Positions 12,561 to 23,633 of a DNA stretch of 64,000 bases are shown here, one piece after another. The notes below the pieces were generated by a model. It saw only the letters and a list, made by a program, of their open reading frames with translations, did no database searches and was not told the origin of the DNA. Source of the stretch: Pelargonium x hortorum (Eukaryota > Streptophyta > Magnoliopsida > Geraniales > Geraniaceae); assembly GCA_036897525.1 (NCBI GenBank), contig JAYMTJ010000016.1, positions 84,611 through 148,610 on the forward strand, written 5' to 3'. Every line of letters starts with the position of its first letter. The first letter of the stretch is position 1. A program made the position numbers and the translations under genes.

Positions 12561-14039
12561 GAGAAATGCTTAACTAGTCTTTCGGGAGACAGCCTCTCAT
12601 CAAAGAAAAAAGACGAATCCGAAGTAACACAAACAGATCAAAACCTCGGTAAATCTCGAATAATAAGAATTCTTTAATAAAACTGAAATTGCAGTTTATT
12701 AATAATACCTACAGGGAAAGCCGGGTCTTACACTCATAGAGGAGCTCACTAAAAAGTGAAAAAAATCCCTTGAGACAGCAGAATCCAAGGAACTATTAAC
12801 TTAACCCGCGGTAAACAGCTTATAAGGACAAAAGCATAACCCTAAGACTCTTTTTTGATTCTAGCCTCCTCTTGTTATAGAGCGAAAATTTAGGGACATG
12901 TAACGAAAACTCTAGGCGATTGAGAGCTTCTACAAATCCTTTGTTGGGGCTTTCAAATATTAAGGAATATGAGGAAAAGTGAATAATTTCTAGTAACTAG
13001 TAAAGAAAGGGTTTCCTTTTGATGTTGCTTAAAAGACTCAATACACTGTATGAGGATTCACTCCTTTCGCTACGCCACAGCCAGGTACGCTAACTCACCA
13101 GTTATCTATTTGTTTCTATCCTCTTTTCTTTTTAATAAGAAGAACTAAGAATAAGAGTATAAATATATATTTATGATGGCAGAGCACTATAACTTTTTAA
13201 TGATGCTATTCAAAGTAAGCTTCTAGATCAGCAACTCTTATTAGCTAAGAAGTACTCCAAAGAGTTCAATACGCGAGCTAGATTCCGATCCGTTTTAATA
13301 AAGGCCCCTAGTATAGCTTAGCTATATATGAGAAAAGGCTTTTGAGAAAGGAAAGGTATGCAGAATAAATAGGAGAATAGGAAATAAGTTATGAGTAACA
13401 AACAAGTCAGCAAGCAGTTGATGTGGTTATAGGCAGGGAATGCTTAACAAAAGGACGTGTTTCCTCATGTTCTCGTTCCTTATTTGACTAGAGTTAATAT
13501 AGACTTGGGCACTTGCACGAAAACCTTTTGCATACTGTCTAGGAAAATCCCTCTAATTTATACATGCTCGCGCAGTTCTACTCAAAGCAAATACATTAAC
13601 CCTATTTATTGGCGAGATCCCTGTTCATAGGTCTTTCTGACTCTCTCGTAAAGGAAGAATCCTAACTACAATCCAACTATGGTCAATGCTATAACCGGTT
13701 TGAGGTATTTTATACTGAATCTCTGAACCTTTACCTTGGACGACAATTGGTGAACTCTTTTCTGGAGGGTACCAAGCTAATAATGAGGATATCGCAAGGG
13801 TTGTTAATAGTTTCCCAACATAAAATTTTGTTTGAACCTGTCCATTTCTTTTTCTTGTAATTCGAATGAATTCTTTAACACCTGTAATGCCTGTGAGGGT
13901 ACACAGCTAACTTCAGTAACCTGCTCCACTCCGGAGCCTTAGGCATTAGCCAGTGCAGCTTGTCTTAGTTCTTCTCTTGCTTGTAGGCTAAGGAGTTTAG
14001 GAATTCATATTAATTGTTTAGGAACTATAGGAATACCCC

Positions 14040-14055
14040 TTTTTTTTTTTTTTTT
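14040..14055. repeat. T homopolymer, 16 nt
   Basis: An uninterrupted run of T on the plus strand in non-coding DNA. Long homopolymers like this are prone to length error in sequencing. Confidence 0.9.
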
Positions 14056-14782
14056 ATTTTCGCTTAGATAGGCAAATTACTAATATATACAAGGGGTGCC
14101 CTTTTTGTTTTGAAAAGCCAAAAGGAAAGTATGGAAACTCCCATTTATTTAAATTAGAGAGTATAGGTCCTTACTCTTAGGTTAGGTCTATTACAAAAGA
14201 TTTCATTAAAATGGGTGCATAGAAGCTTAGCTTAAAAAAAGGATGCTACCCTCTTATGGAGGTTTCTGGGAGTTGTACATAAAGCGGGTACAAAACAAAG
14301 AAATGTTTTTAGTTTTAGAAAACCCTGTTACTTGAGCTCCTAATAAAGAATACAGCTTGAACTTTATAAAGAGTTTTGCAGGACTTTCAAAGGGCGCAGG
14401 AACGGCGGGGTCCCTTATGCCTGACTATGTTAAGGCAGCGTAGGCGTTTCCTAGAATACGGGTGAAGGGTACTGGGTATAGGGCTCTTTATAGAAAGTAT
14501 ATATCGTAGCTTCCGGTAACTACTTGTACAAGTATGCTTATACTAGAGTGTACTTACTTGCCAATTATATTTACCTAGTTCAGTAAAAATTTATTTTTTT
14601 TAATAAGTTGACTAACCGCGCTATGTTTCGGCAATAAAAAAGAGTAGATAAAAGGCAGCTCATAGTATTTATTTAATTAAAATTTCCGCAAAGAGCTCGA
14701 ATTTCAAATAAAAAAGTTTAATACAAAAAAGTTATAACCTCAAGGAAATACGCCAATCGGGATCTGGATATTATAAGAACCC

Positions 14783-14798
14783 TTACTTACTTACTTAC
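14783..14798. repeat. (TTAC)4 microsatellite
   Basis: Four tandem TTAC units in non-coding DNA. No flanking gene is visible. Confidence 0.9.
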
Positions 14799-14932
14799 TA
14801 GGGGTAGCCTGTAACACATACAAAAAAATGAAGGAAGCATCTTTTATTTACTTAGTAAAGATCATTTTTTATGAGCTAAACCTTATTACTGGTTTTAACC
14901 GTTGGCATCTCACTGTCAACACAGAGATTTTC

Positions 14933-14947
14933 TTTTTTTTTTTTTTT
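14933..14947. repeat. T homopolymer, 15 nt
   Basis: An uninterrupted run of 15 T on the plus strand, just after a C that splits it from three more T. Non-coding. Confidence 0.9.
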
Positions 14948-17057
14948 ATTATATCAAGACGCAGTTTATAGCATCTTTTTTTGGGCTCTAGTGTTATTTT
15001 ATTTCCCAAGCTAAACTTCTAATATTCCTACACTGAAAACGAGACATTACCTTACTTATACTTTGTAATAGGTATGTTCTGCTTGGAATAAAGTGCTCAT
15101 ATTATATTCAGCTTTTAGTGTAATGTAGGATCTCTAGTTCTAGAGAAAGCCATTCTAATAATACACAGGTATTCTAAAATATGAAGTAATATTTGGAGAG
15201 TTCTGTTTATTAAATGGAGATTTATTTGCAAACAGTTAATTCAATCTGGGAGGGTCTTTAAAAGGATCCTCTACAACGTGTCTTCTTTGTTCACACAATA
15301 TCCTGCCGGGAGGTTATTCAAAAAAATGACTCGGTGACCCCGGGTTGTAAGATTAAAAAAAACTAGATAAGAATTCTTCCCACTCTGAGCTTTACGGACA
15401 CGTAATTATTTTATTCAGTTTTCTGACCTGAGTGAGGGTTAAATTCAATCCCGCGGACTCAGTGAATTCTAAGTCTAAAAAAGAAACTAAAGACCCCGAT
15501 AGTAGGTTGCAGAGGCGTTTGGTTACTAAAGGGTGTTCTAGGAGTACTTTTATTAATACAACCTTTCGACATTTGCAAGTCTACTTCTTTCTTTTCTTTT
15601 TTCAGAAGAGCCCAGAAATTGGTTTTTAAGTATCCAGGAGTTTCCTTAAGTTCAAGACTACAGTTGGGAAGAAGGACTTACTCATTATACTATACTTCAA
15701 AGGCATACTCCTCATTACCGATAAACACAAAAGACAAGAAGAAGATTCCTTAATTAAGGAACTATACTTTTCTAAATAAACCTAGAATACATAAAGAAAA
15801 CTAAGAACTCCTATAAAAAAAACCTCTATGGCAAACCACCCTATGTTAGTAAGAACAAGGACTGGAGTGGAGGGATAAGCTATCTATAATATGTACTAGA
15901 GTTCCCATACTTTATAATTAATGGAACTATATCCTAAACTATCTATGAAATAAAACTTATTTATCATACATTAACTAAATAAACTATAACTTTGGATAAG
16001 ACAGCTATCTTTGCTAATCCTTCTTTTCTAGCTCGTGGTATAGCTCCTGGGAAAGAAAAGTCTAGCTACAAAGAAAAAGCTGGGTATAGGTATTGTGCAT
16101 AAGAAGTAGGAGCTATGCATAAGTTGTCTACTTGGGTTCTATGTTCGAAGGCTATAGGAAATAGAAGGGCTCGAGTGAAAGTCCTTGTTTGTGTTATACC
16201 AGGTCTTTCTCTTTTCATGATAGGAATTTCAAGGGTATTGTTTAATAATATAATAAAGCCGTTTTAGAAACTGGGTTTTTATATTGCTCTAATCGATGAT
16301 TAAACTTAAAGTACTCTGGAAAATAGAAAATCTAAGGGATTTGGTTTGGTTAGTAAATAAATCCTTTTGTTAATAGCCCACAAAAAAGTGCATGAACTCC
16401 TGTTAAAGCGATAAAGCTCACGTCACGAAAAGGGCCTTAGATTTTTTTTTAAGCTAAAGCATTAAGGATTAAGTTGCTTCTTACAATTTCTTTACAATGT
16501 AGAAGTCCCAGTAACACTTATAATAAAGTCTTGATGGCTTGTGAACACAGTCCAAAATACTAAAAACTTATATAATCAAACAGCCCGTAATTTTATTAAT
16601 TAAAAGAAGGTGCTACTTGTTAATCTCGTTAACGGCTAATAAAGACACGCCCTAAGGGTTTCCTAATGTCAGACATGTAACAGTAAAGATTTCATTTTGC
16701 TCTCAGTTTGGGTTAAAAAATGAAGCAAGAATTCCGTAAAGTCTACCCTGATGAAGATTAGCCTTTAACCCTTACAAAACTAACAAAACAAAGAAAAGAA
16801 GCAAAAGGAATTTATGAGTAGATATTACCTTCTATCTATAAAATACCCCCAGCTAACTACTAATGGATCTCTCTAAAACAAATCCACAAGTTCCTGTATT
16901 AAAAACTCGTGCTTCATTGGACAAACTTTTTCGATGAGCTCGTTTTCGCCCAAAATTGCATATTTTACGAAAAAAGGGGCTCTATCATATAAATTCGAAG
17001 TTAAAACAAAATCACTTAGATGGAAAGAAATGAAAAAATCAAAGATAACTACTGTAT

Positions 17058-17146
17058 GGAGGTATGGCTGAGCGGTTTAAGGCATTGGTTTGCTAAATCA
17101 ACGTACGAAGCAATTTGTACCGTGAGTTCAAATCTCACTGCCTCCG
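17058..17146 (+). tRNA. tRNA-Ser(GCU), native plant mitochondrial type
   Basis: This gene supplies the serine tRNA that reads AGY codons in mitochondrial translation. The 89-nt sequence folds as a class II tRNA. The acceptor GGAGGTA pairs with TGCCTCC (one G-T pair). The D-stem is GCT with GGC. The anticodon loop is TTGCTAA with anticodon GCT on a stem TTGGT/ATCAA. The long variable arm has a perfect 6-bp stem, TACGAA with TTTGTA, closed by a GCAA tetraloop. The T-stem GTGAG/CTCAC is perfect around TTCAAAT. The discriminator is G and no CCA is encoded, as expected. The opening GGAGGTATGGCTGAG matches plant mitochondrial trnS-GCU and not the plastid gene, which begins GGAGAGATGGCTGAG. A 7-bp inverted repeat (17152-17158 with 17190-17196) lies just downstream and could help form the 3' end, but that is inference. 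No other functional tRNA gene lies nearby. Confidence 0.97.
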
Positions 17147-18631
17147 AAACTTATTCGTATTTACATTCCTAGGGAATTCTTCTATCATGACGAATACAGG
17201 ACCCTAATGAAGTGTTAATGCATACCAGAAAAATAGCTGTACAACTTTTCCCTATTTTAACTGAGATTTGTGATTGAGGAGTTTGTACTATATTTAACCT
17301 TTTTTTGCGGCTCTCTTATTTTATTTATACTATTATTATATAGTAAGGGCAGGGATAAAGAATATATGTTGTTGCAGCAAAAAGTTTCCCAGGTAGTTTG
17401 TAACTTAACCCTATAAGGAGGATGTTAGTTCGGTTTTATGTTTGTTATACTCTAATAAAAAAGGGTATTTTGCCGAATAAGAACTAAGAAGAGTTAACTT
17501 ACTTACTTTAGTAGGTGGGATTACTCCTTTTCTACGCACCCCAGGCAGCTCCAACGAGTCAAGTAACACAACTTACTGCTTAACACCGACCACTTTTTTA
17601 TATAGAGCTCTTTATTTATATTATACTATAGTAAAGGATAGTACATTTTCAAGCAAGATAGAGTAAGTCTGCAGTTTAATTATTTATGTTAAAGGGTTTC
17701 AACCTAGTCAAACAAGGAAGAGGTATTAGTGCTTACACTTGCTATTTACAGCTGCGAGCTTTTTAGACTTTAGGCCCATGATTTTCGTTTTTTTATTACC
17801 CAGCCCGTAACTCTACCCGGAAAAAAGTAATAATGAAAAAACAACATATTTCTGCCAGTATCCACCGGGAGACCCCTAAAAAACTGGGATTAAAGAAAGG
17901 AGCGACGCAATTTAGGTAATAAAAAAGTGGGAATACTTTTTGGCAATACAATATAAGTCTAGTAATAACGGGAGCAGCTGTAGAGCAAAACCAATTCTAT
18001 TTTGCAGATAATTCTACTTTTTTGAGTCTCCTAGAATACTAACTAAAATAGAGTCCAATCCAAGGAAAGGCCCCTGCCTTTTAAACAATGTATTATTAAC
18101 GGATATCTTCCTTCCGCTCTCTGGAAAGTAACCGGACTAATCCCTCCAGTGACAAAAAAAGAAGCTTGAGTTACTCTTTAGTAATCTCAGGATTATAATT
18201 ATAAAACGAATAAAAAAAAACTTGACCTTATAGTAGTCTGAAACTAATGGATTTGTCTGCTTTATTCTATCTGTTGTATTCTGGAGTGGAGCTACTTTAA
18301 CTTTATTACAAAAAACACAGCTCTTATTAATGGGCAAAAGTGGAGTATGATACCAAAGCAAAATAAGTAATAAGGACAACCAGAGTATATTACCTAAGGT
18401 ACCTTGTTTGTTTTACTTGTTTTAATGGTGAAAGTACTGGCAAATTCTATAGGGTTTAGCATTTATTTAGAAAAAGTATTCTCGTTGGCTTATAAGTTTA
18501 AGCTTTCTATTATTCTTTTATTATATAGTTTTAATCTTGCTACTAGACTAGCATGTATTCGAATCTTTTGTTTGTACCACTGGGACTTTTTAATTCGCAG
18601 TTGTTTCGAGCTTTCTTTTCCGACTTCTTGC
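17147..18631. other. non-coding stretch, no gene recognised
   Basis: Nothing recognisable beyond the 7-bp inverted repeat just after trnS and a GAATTC-centred word within its loop. The two short open frames at 18.1-18.6 kb lie back to back on opposite strands and match nothing known. Confidence 0.65.
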
Positions 18632-18707
18632 TGTAGTAGTTAAAGCTGACTTGAACCAATGACTTGAGATTCCACTTACCAATGCTCTAACCACCTTAAA
18701 ATACTCC
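18632..18707 (-). pseudogene. degenerate tRNA-like relic, closest to plastid-type trnM(CAU)
   Basis: On the minus strand a D-arm block GTGGTTAGAGCATTG is followed about 20 bases later by a T-arm block AGTCATTGGTTCAAGTC. Both blocks match the elongator tRNA-Met of plastid type in order and spacing. The region between them, where the CAU anticodon should be, does not fold into a 7-base loop and contains no CAT. The 3' T-stem and acceptor pairing are broken, and four bases of the D-stem are missing. I read it as a dead plastid-derived copy. A very diverged tRNA of another identity cannot be excluded. Confidence 0.5.
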
Positions 18708-21700
18708 ATAAAAGAAACTGTCATAATTTCAAGACTTACTTTTGTTTTGACTCGTGCTCGTATTATGTCTTAGAAAACCAAAGCTTCATAATGACAGACT
18801 TGACTCGGGAATTGTTAGCTGACCTACGTGAGGTAAACACTCTTGTTTTCTAATTAACGAACCCTTTTCCTTATATATCGCAGTAAGGGTTTCCATATCT
18901 CCATATAATAATGGATTATCCTTAGATACTATTAATATTTTATGACTTTTAATTGTATGTGTATACATGCTTTTTTTATAGGGCATGCTCTTGTTGCCGC
19001 ACTGAGGGTGGGGAGATAGCTCCTTATTTAACTAAACTAAAAGAGTTGCACTTTATTGGAATTAATTAATAAATTATAACACTTGGACTAATACAAGTTA
19101 TACAGCTCCCGCGTCCCTTCAATTTTAATCAATGTCTGATTTCCTTTTATGTCATATCCCATAACCAGCAATACTAAGACTTTCCAAAAAAGAAAATTCG
19201 CTAGATTCGATGACCATTCATTTAGAAACATTTCTAGAGGTTTCTTCGCCGAACAAATAATATGGAGTAAGCAGGTATCACCATAATGAAGAGGATACCA
19301 TAGTCAAACTGTTCAGAGGGTTTTTTTCCGACATTAGCAATAGAGATATAACTCTTGGGCGAAAAAACTCAGTCTTGTATATCAATATGAACATTGTCAT
19401 AGTCAGTTTTCTAGAAACAAGAAGGACTTATGTTAAAAACGGATATAAGAACACTTTCAAAAGAAAGATAGAATAGGAATTATTAGGAATCTACTCTCAA
19501 AAGAAATAGAAGGAGTCAGTTCTTAAAAATTCTTGCCAGTTCGTTCATGTACCCTGTTTGGTACTAACCCATAAAAAAAATAGCAGATTTCCCAATAGTT
19601 AATATTATGGACCCTTTAAATAGATAAAATGAAGACCTGTTACCCTTATCTACTGTAAGGAATTCCTTATACTTTGGGATCTTAAAAGCAGGACATCCAG
19701 AACTTCCCTTTAGAAAACCTTTGCTTTGATTGACTTATTCTGCAATTCTTATACCATCTACGGAATCTAATATAAGACTAGAAAAAAACCGGCTCTAAAA
19801 AAGACAAATTATCCCGAATCTAAAAAGGAAAAAACTTTCACTTTACAGGAAATTAAGGCTTTTAGAAAATATTCTTTGCCTCTAATCTAAAACCTTTCAA
19901 TTCTTATCCGGAATTGCAAAACCTATCCAGAAATTACTCTCTTTCCTTAAGTATTCTTATCTCGTTAAAGGAAAACGGGCTAAATATCCGATAACATAAA
20001 TATCAACAGAGCTTTTAGAATTCCAGCACTTGTTGAGCTTAAAACCCTTCTATTTACCAAGATCGAACACACTAGAATGCTACTAATATAATAAGTACTA
20101 TTAAAAATTCTTTTTATCATTTCACTAAAAGACTTACAACAAAATAAGTTTAAGGAATATCCGAGACAACTATTACTTAGTTCTTTGCTGCTAGACCCTT
20201 TACCTTGTACCATCTACGGAATTTGTGCACCTCTTTAGGATTTGGGATAACATTGAGCCTTTCTCGTTTGTTTTGTATAATAAAATAAATACATTTTCTT
20301 TACTTTTTTTTAATTCCTATCTCGTTATGTTATTGTTATTAAAGTAAAGCTTGATTGAAAGAGAAATACCTGGTAACATAAAATGAAATAGAGACTTTCA
20401 CTTGAATGTACAAGTTAGTAAAATTCAGTTGTATTGGTAAAGCATTAACTACAGCTGTTGGAACAACTGTTTACATTAAATCCTATGCCTGTGGAGCTCT
20501 TTGTTGTTTAAACGGTGTTGCTAAAGGAGTCACTAGAATGAATTACTTGTTCTGTAGTGCTTACTTAATTCTAGTTTCGAGAGTGTCTTGAGAAACTAGA
20601 ACTCTGAAATTCTTTGTTTCAAATAGCACGGTTTACTCTCGGGGTATATATAATATAGGAAGCTCACTTTTTTGTTTGAAAGGCGCAGCTCCAAAAAGCT
20701 TCTTGAAAACCCTAAAAATTCCGATAAAGTTCAAGGGTTTTAGCTTAAATTTCCTTTCTTTTAGTTTAGTATAATATATTATAAGAGAGAAGACGACTCT
20801 CCTATTCCCGCTTAGGCAGTCTTATCTTATACAAGATTATGAGATCCCACTTACATTACACAGACAGGGCCTTTAAGTGTACTCAGAGCACTCTCGCTAC
20901 ATGAGTTAGTAAAAAACTTTAAAAAGCTCCTACTTTTTTACCAAACTAATGACTGATATAAATAAAGAAGCTTAGAAAGATTGTTATCCCTTTTAATTCA
21001 CCGATAAGCCTTTTTAATGAAATTTACGGGAAGTGAGATCGAAGGCTTAGTCTAGTCGGGTAGCGGATAGAAAGCAAAAGCAAAGGAGTTAAAGAAACAG
21101 ATTCTCTTCTTCAACTAATGTTTTGTATGGTACAGATCCCCGTTTCCAGGTGTAAATGTTTCATAAAGGAATAGCTCTTTTTAGTTATTATGATGCTTAG
21201 TAGTTCCCGCTCAGTAGAGGAAGTACTCTTTGCCTATCGAAACTAAAATATCCACTCCGACTACGAAGGAACATTAATAATAAATTACATCTCATTCAAT
21301 GTACTATCTTAGGAATCTAATAAATAAGTTATTACCCAAACTAAGAAGCATCTCTATCATCTCCTTAACCTAATCTCCCACTAAGCGCTCTTTACTGCAA
21401 TAAACACTTCAATTCAAGAGTGAGTAGTGCTAAGATTTCGATATGGAATGACCCTTAAAACAAATTTAGGACGAGAATATCGGACACTTTATTTTTATGC
21501 CAAATGCACTCACTACTGTGGGGTCCCTACTGGAATTTCTATGGCCGAATTAATAGTATACCTGTATTGCCTTCAATCCCATCCCGAAGACCTAGTCGCT
21601 GGCAATCCTTAACGAATTTAGTTCGAGGCTTGGGCCGCTTACTCCAGCTAGGTACCCTATGAAATAAAAAGAAAGAGAGGGGTCTATGTTAAGAATTGAG

Positions 21701-23040
21701 GAACCCTATGATAGATATTAGTGCAAGGGCCTCTAGCTCGAGAATGTGTACTGTGAAGCTGCCGGGATTTACTATAATATCAAGCTCAATTTTTAGTGTA
21801 TTGGAGATTCCTGTATTTTATACGGTCATGTGGCCTAAGTTTTTTTGTTTAAAGTTAGACCTCATCCGGGTTTTCTCCAGTTGGTATTGTACATTAATTA
21901 ATTAAGTTTTTTAGTTGTAATGCACGGGCATACTAATTAATTACTGTTTATTTCTAACACGGTTTCCCGGAGTCTGCGATATAAGGTGCAAAAGCCGTTT
22001 GATAAGAAATAAAAAAAGGAGGTCAAGGGTAGTAAACTTCTGTTCTGAGACGTATATTTTACTACTTTATTTTATTTTATAGCTTCAAGTTTTTTATTCC
22101 GGATATTCCACTCTATATGAGATTACGTTGTAAGGAATTACAACCACATCTTTTCGAAGGAGGACCTTGACATTAATTAAGTGAATCCTAAAAAGCCCCC
22201 CACATTATATACCTTACGCTTGTAACAGACAGAAATTTATACCTTTTATTTAATGGTTAAAAGTTCTTGTGAAAATTTGATTAAAAATGAATTTGTATCC
22301 CTTCACGTGATACCCTTCTTCAGCAGCCGCGCCCTCTTTAGACTCCTATTCTTATCTTTCTCGTAAGTAGCTTAGCTTAGAAGTTTAGGGGGATACTAGA
22401 TCACATCACGCTTTATTTCCTATCGATCTTTGTTTACTGGCTTTCCAACTCTCTTATTGGTGCTGCCGATTAGGATAAATTATCTTTGCTTGTGCTTCTG
22501 TAAGCTGTCAGTGTCTTTCCTGAGCTCTCTTTCTTTTTAACCTACCAAAAAATGCGATTCACAATAGCAATAGGGACATCCTAACAAAGGTCTCAACTTT
22601 TCTCTTGAGTTAGGTTCAGCGAAGACTTCTTCCTCTTTACAGGAAAAAGTAAGTACTCTTCGTATCCCTATAAAATCAAGACAGTATCCCCAAAGGGTTC
22701 CTCCTATGCTAGGAAAGGTGCTGTTTCCTAAATAGAGTCAAACCTGTGCAGAAGAGAGATCCCTATAACAGAATTAGTTAAAGTTTCTCTAATCCACTTT
22801 GTGTTTGCAAAGAATCTTAGGGAAGTCCTTTTGTATTAGAGCATTCCTCCGGCAGTCAGTTCGGTATCAAAAAAAGGACAATAAGAATAGACCTCAATTC
22901 TCCAGAGTCTTGAAAAAAATCTAAGTTTGTATTAGCGGGTATAAGATAAAAACCTGATCGGGTAGCCTTTAGAGCACAAAGTAAAGACTTCTAAACCAAA
23001 TAATATGCCCAAATAAATCACAAGAAAAAAGAGTAATATA
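18708..23040. other. non-coding stretch, no gene recognised
   Basis: No gene was recognised. A perfect palindrome sits at 19656-19669. An open frame of 61 codons from a GTG at 21427 (54 from the ATG at 21448) ends with TAA at 21612. Its composition looks less simple than its surroundings, but its predicted peptide resembles no protein that I know. Confidence 0.6.
19656..19669. repeat. perfect 14-bp palindrome TAAGGAATTCCTTA
   Basis: Fully self-complementary across 14 bases around GAATTC. Close relatives occur at 26963-26974 and 46830-46843, all sharing GGAATTCC. Confidence 0.9.
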
Positions 23041-23073
23041 CAGGTAAAGCAGATTAAATGGAATGCCTGTAGG

Positions 23074-23110
23074 GTAGGTTCAAGTCCTGTCCAGGTTTTA
23101 GTATCCTGGA
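23074..23110 (+). other. isolated tRNA T-arm followed by a hairpin
   Basis: GTAGG and CCTGT pair in all five positions (with two G-T pairs) around the canonical loop TTCAAGT, at 23074-23090. No convincing acceptor, D-arm or anticodon arm precedes it. A second hairpin overlaps its end by one base: TCCAGG (23090-23095) pairs with CCTGGA (23105-23110) across nine bases. tRNA-like elements of this sort guide 3' end formation of some plant mitochondrial transcripts. Whether this one does so is inference, since no gene lies upstream. Confidence 0.35.
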
Positions 23111-23564
23111 AAGTGTAGTTTACTTCCTATGCTATTCCTTCTGGGTTTTCCAGTCTAGTCATTTTAAAGTTTGCAGAATACAAAGAGTAATAGGTTATTA
23201 AATAAAAGGGTAAAAAGCAGGGCAGTGGTCTATTAATAGGAGTTTTTGCAATGGTTTCCCAAAAGTCCTTACCATTCTTGTTTAAGCTATAACCGAAGTA
23301 TTAAGATTAAGATAGAGCTCTCTTTATCTGAAATGTTAAATTGTATATTAAAAATATCCGGTGGAATAATAAACCAAACCGTAAACTTGGATTCAAGAAT
23401 AATACTGAAAAGTACATGCTAATAGAGCTACCTTTTTTTTATATGAGTCATTTTCATTGAATGCAAGAAAGTAAGAGAACATAAGAAGCGCAGGCCTAGT
23501 TTATTACAAACAAAGATCTCAATCGAGAGAGGGCCGCATTTCTAGTCATCTAGTACTAAGTACT

Positions 23565-23633
23565 TCTGAATAAAAGGCTTAGAACCTTTGCATGCCCCCA
23601 AAAGCGGGTGTCTTACCACTGGGCTATACTCCA
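23565..23633 (-). pseudogene. trnQ-like relic with shortened anticodon arm
   Basis: On the minus strand the 5' half reads TGGAGTATAGCCCAGTGGTA, the signature start of plant mitochondrial tRNA-Gln(UUG). The T-arm AAAGG-TTCTAAG-CCTTT is perfectly paired. The acceptor is slightly damaged: TGGAGTA faces TATTCAG, with one mismatch and two G-T pairs. The anticodon arm is about three bases shorter than normal. TTTTGG is still present, but the best remaining stem (CCC with GGG) would put TTT rather than TTG at the anticodon. The length is 69 nt against about 72. It is most likely a decaying copy. A working gene with an odd arm is less likely but not ruled out. Confidence 0.75.

Larger units (their letters stand above)
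10241..17057. other. non-coding stretch, no gene recognised
   Basis: No gene was recognised on either strand. The stretch contains several small palindromes (11124-11137, 11938-11951, 12243-12269), a pyrimidine-rich tract at about 12262-12560, T runs at 14040-14055 and 14933-14947, and a TTAC microsatellite at 14783-14798. Open frames stay below 75 codons and look like chance. Confidence 0.65.
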
